From positions 62,001 to 126,000 of the forward strand of contig NZ_JAAGVY010000009.1 of NCBI RefSeq assembly GCF_010686655.1: a stretch of 64,000 nucleotides of DNA, written 5' to 3'. The notes under the pieces are model-generated. The model did not search any database and was not told the origin of the DNA. It saw only the letters and a program-made list of their open reading frames with translations. Position 1 is the first letter of the stretch. Each line of letters starts with the position of its first letter. Of this stretch, positions 9,447 to 18,250 are shown piece by piece. The translations under genes and the position numbers were made by a program. This stretch comes from Cryomorpha ignava (GTDB taxonomy: Bacteria > Bacteroidota > Bacteroidia > Flavobacteriales_D > Cryomorphaceae).

Positions 9447-11558
9447 TTACGAAAGAATTTGGTAAACTAAAAGTGCCGATAGATATGCAAATACGGTCAT
9501 ATAAACGGTTTGCAATAGCGGCCATTTGATAGATTTCGTTTCGCGATACACCACGGCAATTGTGCTCATACACTGCATTGCAAAAGCATAAAAAATTAAA
9601 AGCGACCATACCACCGCAGGGGTAAACATTTTTTCTCCCTGGTCATTTTTTTCATTTGCCATGAGCTGTTTAAGCGTTGTAATATCTTCGCTATCGTTTC
9701 CGATGCTGTAAAGAGTCGCGACTGTAGAGACGAACACCTCGCGAGCGGCAAAACTACACACCAGGGCGATTCCTATTTTCCAGTCGTAGCCGAGTGGTCT
9801 TATTACGGGTTCTATCCAGTGACCCACCACAGCGGCATAGGATGCTTCAAGCTTTTTATTGGACAATTCGCCACGATAATGCTGAAGTTCTGCTTCGGTA
9901 GGATTTGCAGGCAACACCACTGAAGCTTCGGCTGCTGCCATCTTTTCGGGAGGGCCGTATGAGGCCATGACCCAGAGAATGATAGATATGGCAAGAATTA
10001 TTCTACCTGCCTCAACCACAAAGGTCTTAGACTTTTCGTACATGGTTAACCCAACCGTTTTAAGGCTTGGCCATTGATATCGTGGAAGCTCCAAAACCAG
10101 ATTTCCGCTTTTTTCGCTCCGCATAATCTGCTTCATAGCCCATGCGGAAATAAGGGCAGCAAAAATACCTAGAAAGTAGAGTAGAAAAAGAGAAGCGCCT
10201 TTATAGTTGAAAAAACCATTATCGCCTTCCGGAAAAAGCAAACCGACCAAAACGATATACACCGGAAGCCGTGCAGAGCAGCTCATAAATGGGGTAACAA
10301 AAATGGTAATTAGCCTGTCTTTGCGATTGGAAATAGTACGCGTGGCCATAATAGCCGGAATGGCGCAGGCAAAACCCGAAATTAGCGGCACCACACTCCG
10401 CCCGTTCAGACCAAAAGGACGCATTAGCCTGTCGGTGATAAAAACCGCCCTGGCCATATAGCCTGATCCTTCCAGAACAGCCAAAAAAGCGAAAAGCAAG
10501 GCTATTTGGGGAACGAAAATCACGATTCCTCCCAGTCCCGGAATGATTCCCTGACTAATCAAATCGTTTAAAGCTCCAGCTGGCAGTGAGGTACTTACAA
10601 ATTGACTCAACTCGGCAAATGCGGTATCAATCAAATCCATAGGCCCCTCGGCCCAGCTGAAAATCGTTTGAAAAATAAGGAAAAGAATAGCGAGAAAAAT
10701 GAGGAAGCCCCAACTTTTGTGCAGGAAAACAGCATCGAGCTTACGGGTGTAGTTCAGCTTTTCCTTTTCTGCTTTTTTAACGCATTTCGATAGAATGTCG
10801 CGAATGCGGTCGTAGCGTAATTCTGTTTCTTTGCTCTGCGTCTCTGCACTCTTAAAGGAATACTTATCGGCAATTCTATTTAGATCAATTTTTACATCAG
10901 CTGAAAGTTGACTTTCCTCATTTCGAAATTTAAGAACCTGAAGTGCACGATAGTCATTCTTTTGACCTGTTGCTTCCATCATCTCATCAATCATTTCTGA
11001 TGGAATCAATTCAGAAGCGGTAAGAAGTTTGCGGCCCGACTTAAAATTGCTATCGAGAATAGATTGTTTTATAGTGTCTAACCCTCTACCCCGATCGGCA
11101 GTTGCGAAAAAAACAGGAATGCCGAGCAAGCGCTCCAGCATAATGCGATTTATGGTAGTACCTTCTTTGGCTGCCTGATCTTCCATATTGAGAATCAATG
11201 CCGCAGGGTATCCCAAATCTATAAGCTGGGTTACCAAAAACAAACCGCGCTCCAGATTGCTCATATCAGCTACAGCCAATACTGCATCTACATCGAGCCC
11301 TTTTTGCAAACCGCATAAAACGCGAAAAACCACCTGCTCATCTTCAGATCGCGGATAGAGGTTGTAAGTGCCCGGAAGGTCTACAATTCTTACAGAGTGA
11401 TCTTTTCCCTTGAGTTTACCGATCTTTTTATCGACAGTAACGCCTGGATAATTGCCAACCTTTTGATTGAGCCCTGTAAGATTATTAAAAATGGTAGTTT
11501 TACCAACGTTTGGAACCCCCGTAAGGGCAATAAGCTGATGATCAGTATTTTTACTCAT
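9447..11558 (-). CDS. feoB: Ferrous iron transporter FeoB
   Basis: 703 aa. An N-terminal G domain has G1 GVPNVGKT (14-21) and G3 DLPGTY (60-65). The membrane part contains the two gate-type regions (GLGGIVIFVPQIALLF, and ACAIPAIMATR with the Cys typical of the pore). The protein imports Fe2+ across the inner membrane and is gated by GTP hydrolysis. It starts 2 bp after the feoA stop, so the two are translationally linked, and a 40-aa Cys-rich gene follows. No internal frameshift is seen. It lacks the long C-terminal extension of some enteric FeoB proteins, which is normal for this phylum. Confidence 0.96.
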   Translation of the reverse strand: MSKNTDHQLIALTGVPNVGKTTIFNNLTGLNQKVGNYPGVTVDKKIGKLKGKDHSVRIVDLPGTYNLYPRSEDEQVVFRVLCGLQKGLDVDAVLAVADMSNLERGLFLVTQLIDLGYPAALILNMEDQAAKEGTTINRIMLERLLGIPVFFATADRGRGLDTIKQSILDSNFKSGRKLLTASELIPSEMIDEMMEATGQKNDYRALQVLKFRNEESQLSADVKIDLNRIADKYSFKSAETQSKETELRYDRIRDILSKCVKKAEKEKLNYTRKLDAVFLHKSWGFLIFLAILFLIFQTIFSWAEGPMDLIDTAFAELSQFVSTSLPAGALNDLISQGIIPGLGGIVIFVPQIALLFAFLAVLEGSGYMARAVFITDRLMRPFGLNGRSVVPLISGFACAIPAIMATRTISNRKDRLITIFVTPFMSCSARLPVYIVLVGLLFPEGDNGFFNYKGASLFLLYFLGIFAALISAWAMKQIMRSEKSGNLVLELPRYQWPSLKTVGLTMYEKSKTFVVEAGRIILAISIILWVMASYGPPEKMAAAEASVVLPANPTEAELQHYRGELSNKKLEASYAAVVGHWIEPVIRPLGYDWKIGIALVCSFAAREVFVSTVATLYSIGNDSEDITTLKQLMANEKNDQGEKMFTPAVVWSLLIFYAFAMQCMSTIAVVYRETKSIKWPLLQTVYMTVFAYLSALLVYQILS

Positions 11559-11560
11559 TA

Positions 11561-11803
11561 TCAGGCTGCCGTAATTGCAACCTTAACGCGGATAAGTTTC
11601 GCTTCTGCCTTGCGCAGTGCAATAATGGTATTATCAACTTTAAAAGCGAGCGGATCTCCAAAAGGTGCAGAAATAAGTAACTGAATGGACTTGCCGGGCC
11701 AGAAACCCATTTCGCCAAGTCTTTGCCCAAGATCATTGGTGTCGAGATCCAATATTTCTACGGTCTCGTTAATCTGAATAATATCTGCTGTAAGTGAAGC
11801 CAA
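11561..11803 (-). CDS. feoA: FeoA-type iron transport protein
   Basis: 80 aa with the SH3-like FeoA fold pattern: LGQRLGEMGFWPGKSIQLL in the middle, followed by GDPLAFKVDNTIIALRKAEA. FeoA is a small cytoplasmic protein thought to modulate FeoB. It is the first gene of the feoA-feoB-Cys-rich operon. A candidate Bacteroidota promoter lies 35 bp upstream. Confidence 0.93.
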   Translation of the reverse strand: MASLTADIIQINETVEILDLDTNDLGQRLGEMGFWPGKSIQLLISAPFGDPLAFKVDNTIIALRKAEAKLIRVKVAITAA

Positions 11804-11837
11804 CTTATTTCTTATTTAAAACCAATCTAAACAAGTG

Positions 11838-11868
11838 CAATAATACAACCCAAAAAGGATTGTGCAAA
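11838..11868 (-). promoter_or_regulatory. Candidate promoter of the feo operon
   Basis: Reading the minus strand, TTTG (11868-11865) is followed after 19 bp by TATTATTG (11845-11838), one mismatch from the Bacteroidota -7 box TAnnTTTG. The inferred transcription start is about 28 nt before feoA. No clear Fur or DtxR box is evident by eye. Confidence 0.35.
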
Positions 11869-12102
11869 GTTTTTGACTCAAAATACCTTGTTTGTGGTAT
11901 AGCGAATCGATGGCACTCATAATATTTTCATAAAAAATGCATTTGAAATCAATTTGAGCCCTAAAAGTAATCGGTACGCCGCTGCGCAAATTAGGAAGAT
12001 CTCATTATGACGAAAACTACATCACAATATGATAATTATGGGTAGGTTGCACCCCGCTATTCAATGAGTAGCAACTTGGCAAAATATTCAAAACCCATCT
12101 AC

Positions 12103-12207
12103 ATGAATTTAAAAAGAGAACTGTTTACAGAAGAAATAGAGGGCGCGAAAACCGACATATGCAGCTGTAATTCAAGCAATTGCCAAGAATTAAAGATTGA
12201 CAATTAA
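12103..12207 (+). CDS. Possible 34-aa Cys-rich small protein
   Basis: ATG at 12103 to TAA at 12205-12207. The product begins MNLKRELFTEEIEG, is acidic at the front and has three cysteines in the pattern CSC-x4-C near the end. No family is recognised. It lies in the upstream region divergent from the iron-uptake operon, so a metal- or redox-related peptide is conceivable. No ribosome-binding motif is visible, which is normal in this phylum, so it may be a chance frame. Confidence 0.3.
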   Translation: MNLKRELFTEEIEGAKTDICSCNSSNCQELKIDN

Positions 12208-12367
12208 TCGGCAATCATTCACGATTAAATCTCGATCATATTTTTATCAGCCAGGTTTGGTGATTAATTTGCCTGATGATAGGTAAGAAATGGACAACTC
12301 CATTTTCGACAACTCCATTTTCATTGAATAAAAACACTATTTAAGAAAAACACTACAAACAAATATT

Positions 12368-12817
12368 ATGAAAACCCTAGTAACTATTATTGCATTAAGT
12401 GCAGCCACAGTTTTTTCGGCACAAGCACAAGACACTCAAAGAGCGAATAAAAAAGCCGTTCACAATGTTCAGGAACAGCCTCAGCAGACTCCTGCAGATC
12501 AGGCGAAAGCTCAAACAGATCGCATGACACGTGACCTAAATTTAACAGCAGAGCAAAGCAAACAGCTCATGGAACGCAACACAACTTATTATTCTGATGT
12601 AGCGAACATGAGTAAAAAAGATGTTGCGGAGAGAGATGCAATGATGTCAAAATCAATGGATAAATATGATAGTGATCTCCAAAATATATTTGACGACACT
12701 CAGTACGAACGTTATTCTACTATGAAGGATGATTATATGATGGATATGAAATCGAACCAAATGGATCAAGCGCCGATGAATAAAGATATGAAGCGCGACG
12801 ATAATATGCGTAAATAA
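12368..12817 (+). CDS. Secreted helical DUF4890/Spy-like protein
   Basis: 149 aa with a clear signal peptide (1-20, ending SAQA-QD). The mature part is Gln-, Met- and charge-rich and mostly helical. It includes a segment of the form TDRMTRDLNLTAEQ-KQLMERN (about 50-72), which is typical of periplasmic DUF4890/CpxP-Spy-like proteins of Bacteroidota. The C-terminus is rich in Met, Asp and Lys. A chaperone-like or metal-binding periplasmic role is inferred, not shown. It is a single gene followed by a hairpin terminator. Confidence 0.75.
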   Translation: MKTLVTIIALSAATVFSAQAQDTQRANKKAVHNVQEQPQQTPADQAKAQTDRMTRDLNLTAEQSKQLMERNTTYYSDVANMSKKDVAERDAMMSKSMDKYDSDLQNIFDDTQYERYSTMKDDYMMDMKSNQMDQAPMNKDMKRDDNMRK

Positions 12818-12837
12818 GAACCATCTTACACAATATG

Positions 12838-12870
12838 AAAAGCTGCAAGCGTTATGTTTGCGGCTTTTTT
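12838..12870 (+). terminator. Hairpin terminator after the DUF4890-like gene
   Basis: Stem AGCTGCAA / TTTGCGGCT with a short loop, followed by a T run at 12866-12871. Confidence 0.75.
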
Positions 12871-12914
12871 ATTTCAATATTTCACGAGTTCTATCTCAAA
12901 TAACTTGAATGAAA

Positions 12915-13100
12915 TTATGCGTTAATCAGCGCTTCAATATCAAATTTCTTCATTTCCATAAATGCAGCCATTACTCGTCGCGATCTGGAAGGGTCGCTCA
13001 TAAGCTCACTCAAAATAGCAGGCACCACCTGCCACGATAAGCCGAACTTATCTTTTAGCCAACCACATCGTCCTTCTTCTCCGCCACCATTTAGCTTAGT
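12915..13100 (-). pseudogene. C-terminal fragment of a PhnB-like VOC (glyoxalase-fold) protein
   Basis: About 60 codons ending at TAA (12915-12917) read GGGEEGRCGWLKDKFG, then LSWQVVPAILSELM, then SRRVMAAFMEMKKFDIEAL. This is the characteristic C-terminus of PhnB/3-demethylubiquinone methyltransferase-like VOC proteins. In the same frame a TGA precedes it at 13101-13103 and no start codon is available. The N-terminal two thirds are missing. It lies directly downstream of another truncated gene on the same strand. Confidence 0.75.
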
Positions 13101-13236
13101 TCAATATTGCCATTGAAGCTTATAAATACTCAGTCTGAAAAATAATTTACATAATCATTGCATAAGGGTCAATACATCTGGTAGTGAAAATTTATTGCAG
13201 CCGTTTAAGGCGGAATAATCCTTTTTCAAAAATCCA

Positions 13237-14040
13237 TCAGAACTCTACTAAAGGTTCATCCAACTCAATACCTTCTAGCATGTGATTTAATATGGGCTTG
13301 CACTTATCTATACAGGAAGGATAAAATTTACCGTGTTGCACATTGACTTTTTTGGGATTCTTACCCCACCAAAATTCGGCCAGGGCAATGGGTTTCATAT
13401 TTTGCGTAAATGCATATTGTAACAGCTTTGGAGCTGCACACTCTCCTGCCCCACCAGGTGGACTTTTGGGAAGCAGGTGTTGGAAAATCTCGCGCAAAGT
13501 TTTTGATTCGCCGGCTTGATTTAAAAAATGATACTGATCGAAAATTTTGTTTAAAAGTGAGACTGAATGGGTTTTTCGCAAGTGCTTTAAAAGATTTATT
13601 TTCTCTAATTCTTCAGCCAAATCTGCATTTTCTTTTTCTAAAATAGCATTGTTTATGAGCGTAATCTCGCGCATACCATCATCTACAAAGGCATTGTAAA
13701 CTTCGCTATTATACACTGGTGGTGCGAAGCCGGGATAATTTGTTCCGTCTGCCAGGCCACCGGAAAAAGCAGCTAGGAAGCCAATTTGCCCATCAGTGTT
13801 TTTTACAATCAATACACCGAACATTTTGCCAATTCCATGGCTCTCGCTATCAGATTGCAATCCAAAATTATGCTCCCATTCACCCTGTGTTTCAAGGTGT
13901 TTCTTTAATAAATCAGATGCTTCAACACAAAGCGGATGCGGCTTATAACTAAATGGATAGGTGAATTTTTCAGGAAGCTCTTCAATCTCAATAGCCCGAT
14001 TGAAAAGGTGAAATAGCTCGATTTTATTTGAGTTGGTCAC
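13237..14040 (-). CDS. N-terminal half of an RluA-type pseudouridine synthase (catalytic domain absent)
   Basis: 267 aa. The sequence matches the long N-terminal region found in Bacteroidota RluA-family proteins of about 550 aa. Landmarks are HGIGKMFGVLIV, FLAAFSGGL, APPVYN, PPGGAGECAAPKLLQYA and AEFWWG, then HGKFYPSCIDKCKPILNHML near the end. The catalytic synthase domain that normally follows is absent: the frame stops at 13237 and no homologous sequence is seen in the next 130 bp. Either it is a truncated, probably inactive gene, or a natural stand-alone form of this domain. The domain's own function is unknown to me. Confidence 0.7.
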   Translation of the reverse strand: MTNSNKIELFHLFNRAIEIEELPEKFTYPFSYKPHPLCVEASDLLKKHLETQGEWEHNFGLQSDSESHGIGKMFGVLIVKNTDGQIGFLAAFSGGLADGTNYPGFAPPVYNSEVYNAFVDDGMREITLINNAILEKENADLAEELEKINLLKHLRKTHSVSLLNKIFDQYHFLNQAGESKTLREIFQHLLPKSPPGGAGECAAPKLLQYAFTQNMKPIALAEFWWGKNPKKVNVQHGKFYPSCIDKCKPILNHMLEGIELDEPLVEF

Positions 14041-14072
14041 AATAGTTTTTGAGTGCTTAAAGCCGATAGCTA

Positions 14073-14468
14073 TCAGGCATCTTTTGCAAGCCGGTTTCTT
14101 ACGTATTCTTTCTCGGTTTTTCCGTGTGGTGCCGGTTTTCCGTCATCACCAAGGTTAACCATAGTTACATTTTCAATGGTCAAGATGGTTTTTCGGGTCA
14201 TCATATTCCGCACTTCGCAGCGCAGCACAAGAGAGGAACGACCAAATTTCACTACATCAATGCCAATCTCAACAATATCGCCCTGATGCGAAGCTTCCGA
14301 AAAATTAATATCAGAAATATACTTGGTAACAACCTTTTTGTTCTCGAGCTGCACAATGGCGTACAAAGCCGCTTCTTCGTCAACCCATTGCAGTAAGCGA
14401 CCGCCAAACAAGGTGCCATTCGGGTTTAAATCTTCGGGTTTAACCCATTTTCTGGTGTGAAATCTCAT
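14073..14468 (-). CDS. Acyl-CoA thioesterase (hot-dog fold, YciA/BFIT type)
   Basis: 131 aa from the ATG at 14468. A longer frame reaches 14540, but its extra residues do not look like the family and the internal ATG is preceded by an AG-rich stretch. Motifs are NPNGTLFGGRLLQWVDE, the usual hot-dog active-site helix, and the following strands (VVTKYISDINF, GDIVEIGIDVVKFGRSSLVL). It hydrolyses acyl-CoA to free acid and CoA in the cytoplasm; substrate range cannot be read from sequence. It starts upstream of the truncated RluA-like gene on the same strand. Confidence 0.88.
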   Translation of the reverse strand: MRFHTRKWVKPEDLNPNGTLFGGRLLQWVDEEAALYAIVQLENKKVVTKYISDINFSEASHQGDIVEIGIDVVKFGRSSLVLRCEVRNMMTRKTILTIENVTMVNLGDDGKPAPHGKTEKEYVRNRLAKDA

Positions 14469-14595
14469 AGAATCTCTTTCTGTGCGCAAAGATATGAGAA
14501 AGAAAATAGTGATTCGTTCAGAATGAATTGCTAATGGCATAAGGATTATAAATCGCTTAAAATTTCGATATTTATCAATTCAAATCCTCCCGAAA

Positions 14596-15165
14596 ATGCA
14601 AGATGATTATCTGGAAAGTGTAAAAAAGCAATTTGCATATTACAAGCTCCTTGGCGAACGCACCTTTCATCAGCTCAGTGATGACGATTTACTTTGACAA
14701 TACAATGCTAATAGCAATTCTATTGCCATTATGGCTAATCACTTATGGGGCAATATGCTTTCTCGATGGACCGACTTTTTAACCACAGATGGCGAGAAAA
14801 ATTGGCGCAAGCGCGATGCAGAATTTGAAGAAAGCATTAAAACCCGCAGAGAACTTGAAGAAAAGTGGGAAGCCGGATGGATGTGCTTATTTGAAGCTCT
14901 GGAAAGTATAAATAGCAAAAATTTCAACGCCACGATTTACATTAGAAACCAAGGACATACCATTACAGAAGCTATAAACAGGCAGTTGGCACATTACGCC
15001 TACCATGTAGGTCAAATAGTGTATGTGGGTAGAATGGTAAAAGGAAAAGACTGGAAAAGTTTGAGTATTCCAAAAGGCGAATCAACTACTTTTAATGCCG
15101 ATAAATTTAAACAGGAAAAACACAAAGCCCATTTTACAGATGAGTTTTTAAAACCAAAAGAATAA
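14596..15165 (+). pseudogene. DUF1572/DinB-superfamily protein with an in-frame TGA
   Basis: A continuous frame from ATG 14596 to the stop at 15163-15165 is interrupted once by TGA at 14695-14697 (codon 34). It reads MQDDYLESVKKQFAYYK up to DDDLL, stop, then QYNANSNSIAIMANHLWGN. DUF1572 proteins usually carry Trp at this place, so TGG to TGA explains the stop. The rest (GNMLSRWTDFLTTDGEKNWRKRDAEFE, then INRQLAHYAYHVGQIVY with the DinB-type His) is intact. An ATG at 14731 could still start a 144-aa protein lacking the first helix. DinB-fold proteins are metal-binding four-helix bundles. Confidence 0.75.
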
Positions 15166-15312
15166 ACAATTCAAAAATTGCGCTCAATTATATGGAAACA
15201 ACGCTTTCGCTTCATAACTATCTCGCTTTACTCCTTTTTGCCATAGCATGGCCTATTTATTTTTCAATATTTAGTTTCGCACTGATTTTAGATTTGGCAA
15301 TAAATTTAATCC

Positions 15313-15720
15313 TTATTCAAAAAAGCCATTTAGAGCATCCAAAAGTGATTTTGGTGCAGGCACCGGCCGGTTCGTTTCTTTGCTTACAAACACGAGTGTA
15401 GTTTCAGCGCTTGTTAATAAGTCTGCATTTTCATTAAATATATCATAGTTAAATTTTATTCGGGCTGTCGGCATTTCTTCAATTCTGGTTTCTACCGTAA
15501 TTAAGTCGTCATAGAGTGCCGGTTTAAAATAGCGGACTGAAAAATCGCGTACAGGAAGCATGAGCCCAGATTCTTCTATTTGGCGGTAGCTGGTACCTAG
15601 TTGGCGCATAAGTTCAACCCTTCCTACCTCATAATAGGCAGCATAATTGCCGTAATAAACATAACCCATTTGGTCTGTTTCAGCGTAGCGCACCCGTAAT
15701 TCTGTTCTATTTTTTACCAT
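15313..15720 (-). CDS. Acyl-CoA thioesterase (YbgC/FadM, 4-hydroxybenzoyl-CoA thioesterase type)
   Basis: 135 aa, full length for the family. The signature RYAETDQMGYVYYGNYAAYYEVGR (split about residues 11-34) contains the catalytic Asp in ETDQMG and the conserved YYGNY. It acts in the cytoplasm on acyl-CoA or acyl-ACP. In many bacteria a homologue sits by Tol-Pal genes, but here it is alone, divergent from dnaA. The start at 15720 fits the family N-terminus. Confidence 0.9.
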   Translation of the reverse strand: MVKNRTELRVRYAETDQMGYVYYGNYAAYYEVGRVELMRQLGTSYRQIEESGLMLPVRDFSVRYFKPALYDDLITVETRIEEMPTARIKFNYDIFNENADLLTSAETTLVFVSKETNRPVPAPKSLLDALNGFFE

Positions 15721-16217
15721 AGAGCAAATATAATGCGGATGGTTGCAAATAAATAAGAATCTTTAACATCAATCTTATAATCTGATTTTGATTGAGTCAA
15801 AAAATGGCTAACTTACGGCCGTAAAAATCACTATTTGATTTTTTAAAACAACATTAAAGTATTAACCGAGTTAAATAACCAATATCAACTGTTCAATCCG
15901 GTGAAAAGAAGCATCTAAGAGCTTTATTTCATGAATGGGTTTAACGTAAAGCATCTAACCAATTAGGTATCATTCAAGTACTGCAAATTGGTGGTATTCT
16001 ATACGAAATTATTTAAATAAAACCGTGCCAAATGTCAGGAATAACAGGCTTTTCAAATATTTTCATCCCCTGTAAAACATTTAGTTATTGCAATAGCGTC
16101 ACGGCTTTTTTTTTAACTTTTTTCTACGAATATTTGCCTCGCGTTTCGGCAATGTTAAAAAGGCATTAAGCCTTTGAATGAAATCAGGTTATTAACTTTA
16201 ACTACACGTATCAAGAA
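15721..16217. other. Intergenic region upstream of dnaA
   Basis: 497 bp, AT-rich, containing divergent control regions for the thioesterase and dnaA. I looked for TTATCCACA-type DnaA boxes on both strands and saw no cluster, so there is no visible support for an origin here. Confidence 0.5.
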
Positions 16218-17648
16218 ATGAGTAATAAACATGAGAAAGTGTGGGACGATTGTCTTTCAGTAATTAAAGACAATGTAACCCTGCAAGGCTTCAAAACTTG
16301 GTTTGAACCGATCAAACCGGTGAAGCTTGACAACAATGTGTTGACTATACAAGTACCTTCTCAGTTTTTTTACGAGTGGTTGGAAGAACACTACATACAT
16401 TTACTTAAAAAAATTATCAGGAAAGAATTAGGCGATGAAGGCAGGCTTGAGTACAGCATTATAATGGAGGGTAACTACTCCGACTCGAGTCCCTACACTG
16501 TTAAGATTCCAACCTCAAACCGTCGTGCGATTAAGAATCCGGCCGTTCAGGTACCTGTTAATGTCGGCAGCAAACAGATCAAAAATCCGTTTGTTATTCC
16601 GGGATTGAAGAAAATCAATGTAGATTCCAATTTAAAACCAAACTACTCGTTTGAAAACTTAGTGGAAGGTGATTGTAACCGACTGGCGCGCTCTGCGGGA
16701 TTTGCTGTTGCAAAAAACCCCGGCGGAACCGCTTTTAACCCTTTATTGATTTATGGTAGCGTTGGTTTGGGTAAAACCCACCTGGCTCAAGCCATTGGTA
16801 TTGAAATTAAAAACAGATTTGAGAATAAAACGGTACTCTATGTAGAGTCAGAAAAGTTTATTCATCAATTTATCGATGCCGTTAAAAACAACAATGTAAA
16901 CGACTTTAGTCATTTTTATCAAATGATTGACGTGCTGATTATTGACGATGTACAATTTCTTGCAGGAAAAGAAAAAACGCAAGACATGTTTTTCCACATC
17001 TTCAATCATTTGCACCAAACCGGCAAACAAATCGTACTTACAAGCGATAAAGCACCAGTAGAAATGCTGGGCATGGAGCAACGTCTCCTTTCGCGATTTA
17101 AGTGGGGCCTGTCTGCCGATTTGCAAACACCGAGTCTAGAAACGCGTATAGCCATTCTGGAGAAGAAAATGTATGCCGATGGAATTGAACTTCCTAAAGA
17201 TGTAGTAGAATATCTCGCTTATAGCATTACCACCAATATTCGTGAACTTGAAGGTGCGTTGATTTCACTTATCGCTCACTCGTCGCTTAATCGCAAGGCC
17301 GTAACCCTCGATCTCGCTAAGCAGATGATTGATAAATTTGTGAAAAACACTGCGCGTGAAGTATCTATCGATTATATTCAAAAAGTGGTGTGCGATTATT
17401 TTGATTTGCCTATTGAATTATTGAAATCTAAAACGCGTAAACGCGAAGTGGTTCAGGCGAGACAAATCGCTATGTTCTTTGCGAAGAAAATGACCAAAAG
17501 TAGCTTGGCAAACATTGGAATGCACTGCGGTGGAAAAGACCACGCAACAGTACTTCACGCCTGCCGAACGGTGAATAACCTTCAGGAAACTGACAAGCAA
17601 TTTAGAAAGTATTTAGACGATTTAGAGAAGAAACTAAGCATACAATAA
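16218..17648 (+). CDS. dnaA: Chromosomal replication initiator DnaA
   Basis: 476 aa, full length. Domain I (1-80) has TLQGFKTWFEPIKP. The AAA+ domain has Walker A GSVGLGKT (180-187) and Walker B VLIIDDVQFL (239-248). Domain IV has the DNA-binding signature GGKDHATVLHACRTV near 440-455. It binds DnaA boxes and opens the origin. It is not followed by dnaN or recF, a separation that is common in Bacteroidota. A strong hairpin terminator follows. Confidence 0.97.
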   Translation: MSNKHEKVWDDCLSVIKDNVTLQGFKTWFEPIKPVKLDNNVLTIQVPSQFFYEWLEEHYIHLLKKIIRKELGDEGRLEYSIIMEGNYSDSSPYTVKIPTSNRRAIKNPAVQVPVNVGSKQIKNPFVIPGLKKINVDSNLKPNYSFENLVEGDCNRLARSAGFAVAKNPGGTAFNPLLIYGSVGLGKTHLAQAIGIEIKNRFENKTVLYVESEKFIHQFIDAVKNNNVNDFSHFYQMIDVLIIDDVQFLAGKEKTQDMFFHIFNHLHQTGKQIVLTSDKAPVEMLGMEQRLLSRFKWGLSADLQTPSLETRIAILEKKMYADGIELPKDVVEYLAYSITTNIRELEGALISLIAHSSLNRKAVTLDLAKQMIDKFVKNTAREVSIDYIQKVVCDYFDLPIELLKSKTRKREVVQARQIAMFFAKKMTKSSLANIGMHCGGKDHATVLHACRTVNNLQETDKQFRKYLDDLEKKLSIQ

Positions 17649-17673
17649 TATTTGCCAACCTTTTGAAATCCAA

Positions 17674-17706
17674 AAAAGTCCTGCCCAAAGCAGGACTTTT
17701 TTTTTA
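17674..17706 (+). terminator. dnaA terminator
   Basis: Perfect 11-bp stem AAAAGTCCTGC / GCAGGACTTTT with a 5-nt loop (17674-17700), running into a T tract. Confidence 0.92.
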
Positions 17707-17811
17707 TTAACAGGCAACCCTTAGCTAACCCTTATTGAACAGTTTGAGAATCCACGGTTCAGAATTATCTTTGGTGCTTTTATCAAATAGCTTGTTTAAC
17801 TTTAGCATCGA

Positions 17812-18246
17812 ATGAAAATTTTTCCAAAATTCCTGATCTTTGGTTTGTTTATATTGAGTTGCACGGCCATAAATAAATCAGGGGCTTTGCGAATACCTGA
17901 AGACGCAAAAGATGTACGCATTTTAAATAGAGCAGAATTTAGTCAAAAGTCAGATCCGATAAATATAAAATTCGCCCAACAAAGTGGGGATTATATCGTA
18001 TTTGATGTATCTTATTCAGGAGGTTGCGCAGAGCACACTTTTGATTTAGTGACAATGGGTGCCTTTTCGGCAACTTATCCACCCGAAGTAGAAATAAGTT
18101 TAAAGCACAATAATAATGGTGACGGATGCAGAAGTGTTATTGACCAAAAACTCTATTTCAATATTAGCCAGTTAAAATATGATGGCACTGCAAGAGTATT
18201 GCTAATCATTAAGAATACTGATAAAACCCTTGAATACAACTATTGA
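17812..18246 (+). CDS. Hypothetical lipoprotein
   Basis: 144 aa. The N-terminus KFLIFGLFILSC is a lipoprotein signal with Cys at about 17. The mature part is beta-rich and contains SGGCAEHTFDLV (about 70-81) and a later single Cys. The GGCxxHxF pattern recurs in uncharacterised Bacteroidota lipoproteins, but I know no function for it. Its stop lies 4 bp before the start of the T9SS protease gene, so the two are probably co-transcribed. Confidence 0.75.
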   Translation: MKIFPKFLIFGLFILSCTAINKSGALRIPEDAKDVRILNRAEFSQKSDPINIKFAQQSGDYIVFDVSYSGGCAEHTFDLVTMGAFSATYPPEVEISLKHNNNGDGCRSVIDQKLYFNISQLKYDGTARVLLIIKNTDKTLEYNY

Positions 18247-18250
18247 TTAA

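Larger units (their letters stand above)
11804..12367. other. Intergenic region between feo operon and the 149-aa secreted protein gene
   Basis: 564 bp. It holds the feo promoter on the left and a possible 34-codon Cys-containing ORF (12103-12207). The rest is AT-rich with no further gene seen. A short direct repeat (ACAACTCCATTTTC) occurs twice at 12290-12320. Confidence 0.5.

Noticed and set aside
15192-15401. 69-codon plus-strand frame with a hydrophobic start
   Set aside because: Most of it is antisense to the well-supported YbgC-type thioesterase; the hydrophobic run is AT-rich spacer.
16000-16217. Possible replication origin upstream of dnaA
   Set aside because: No DnaA-box cluster or AT-rich unwinding repeats could be seen.
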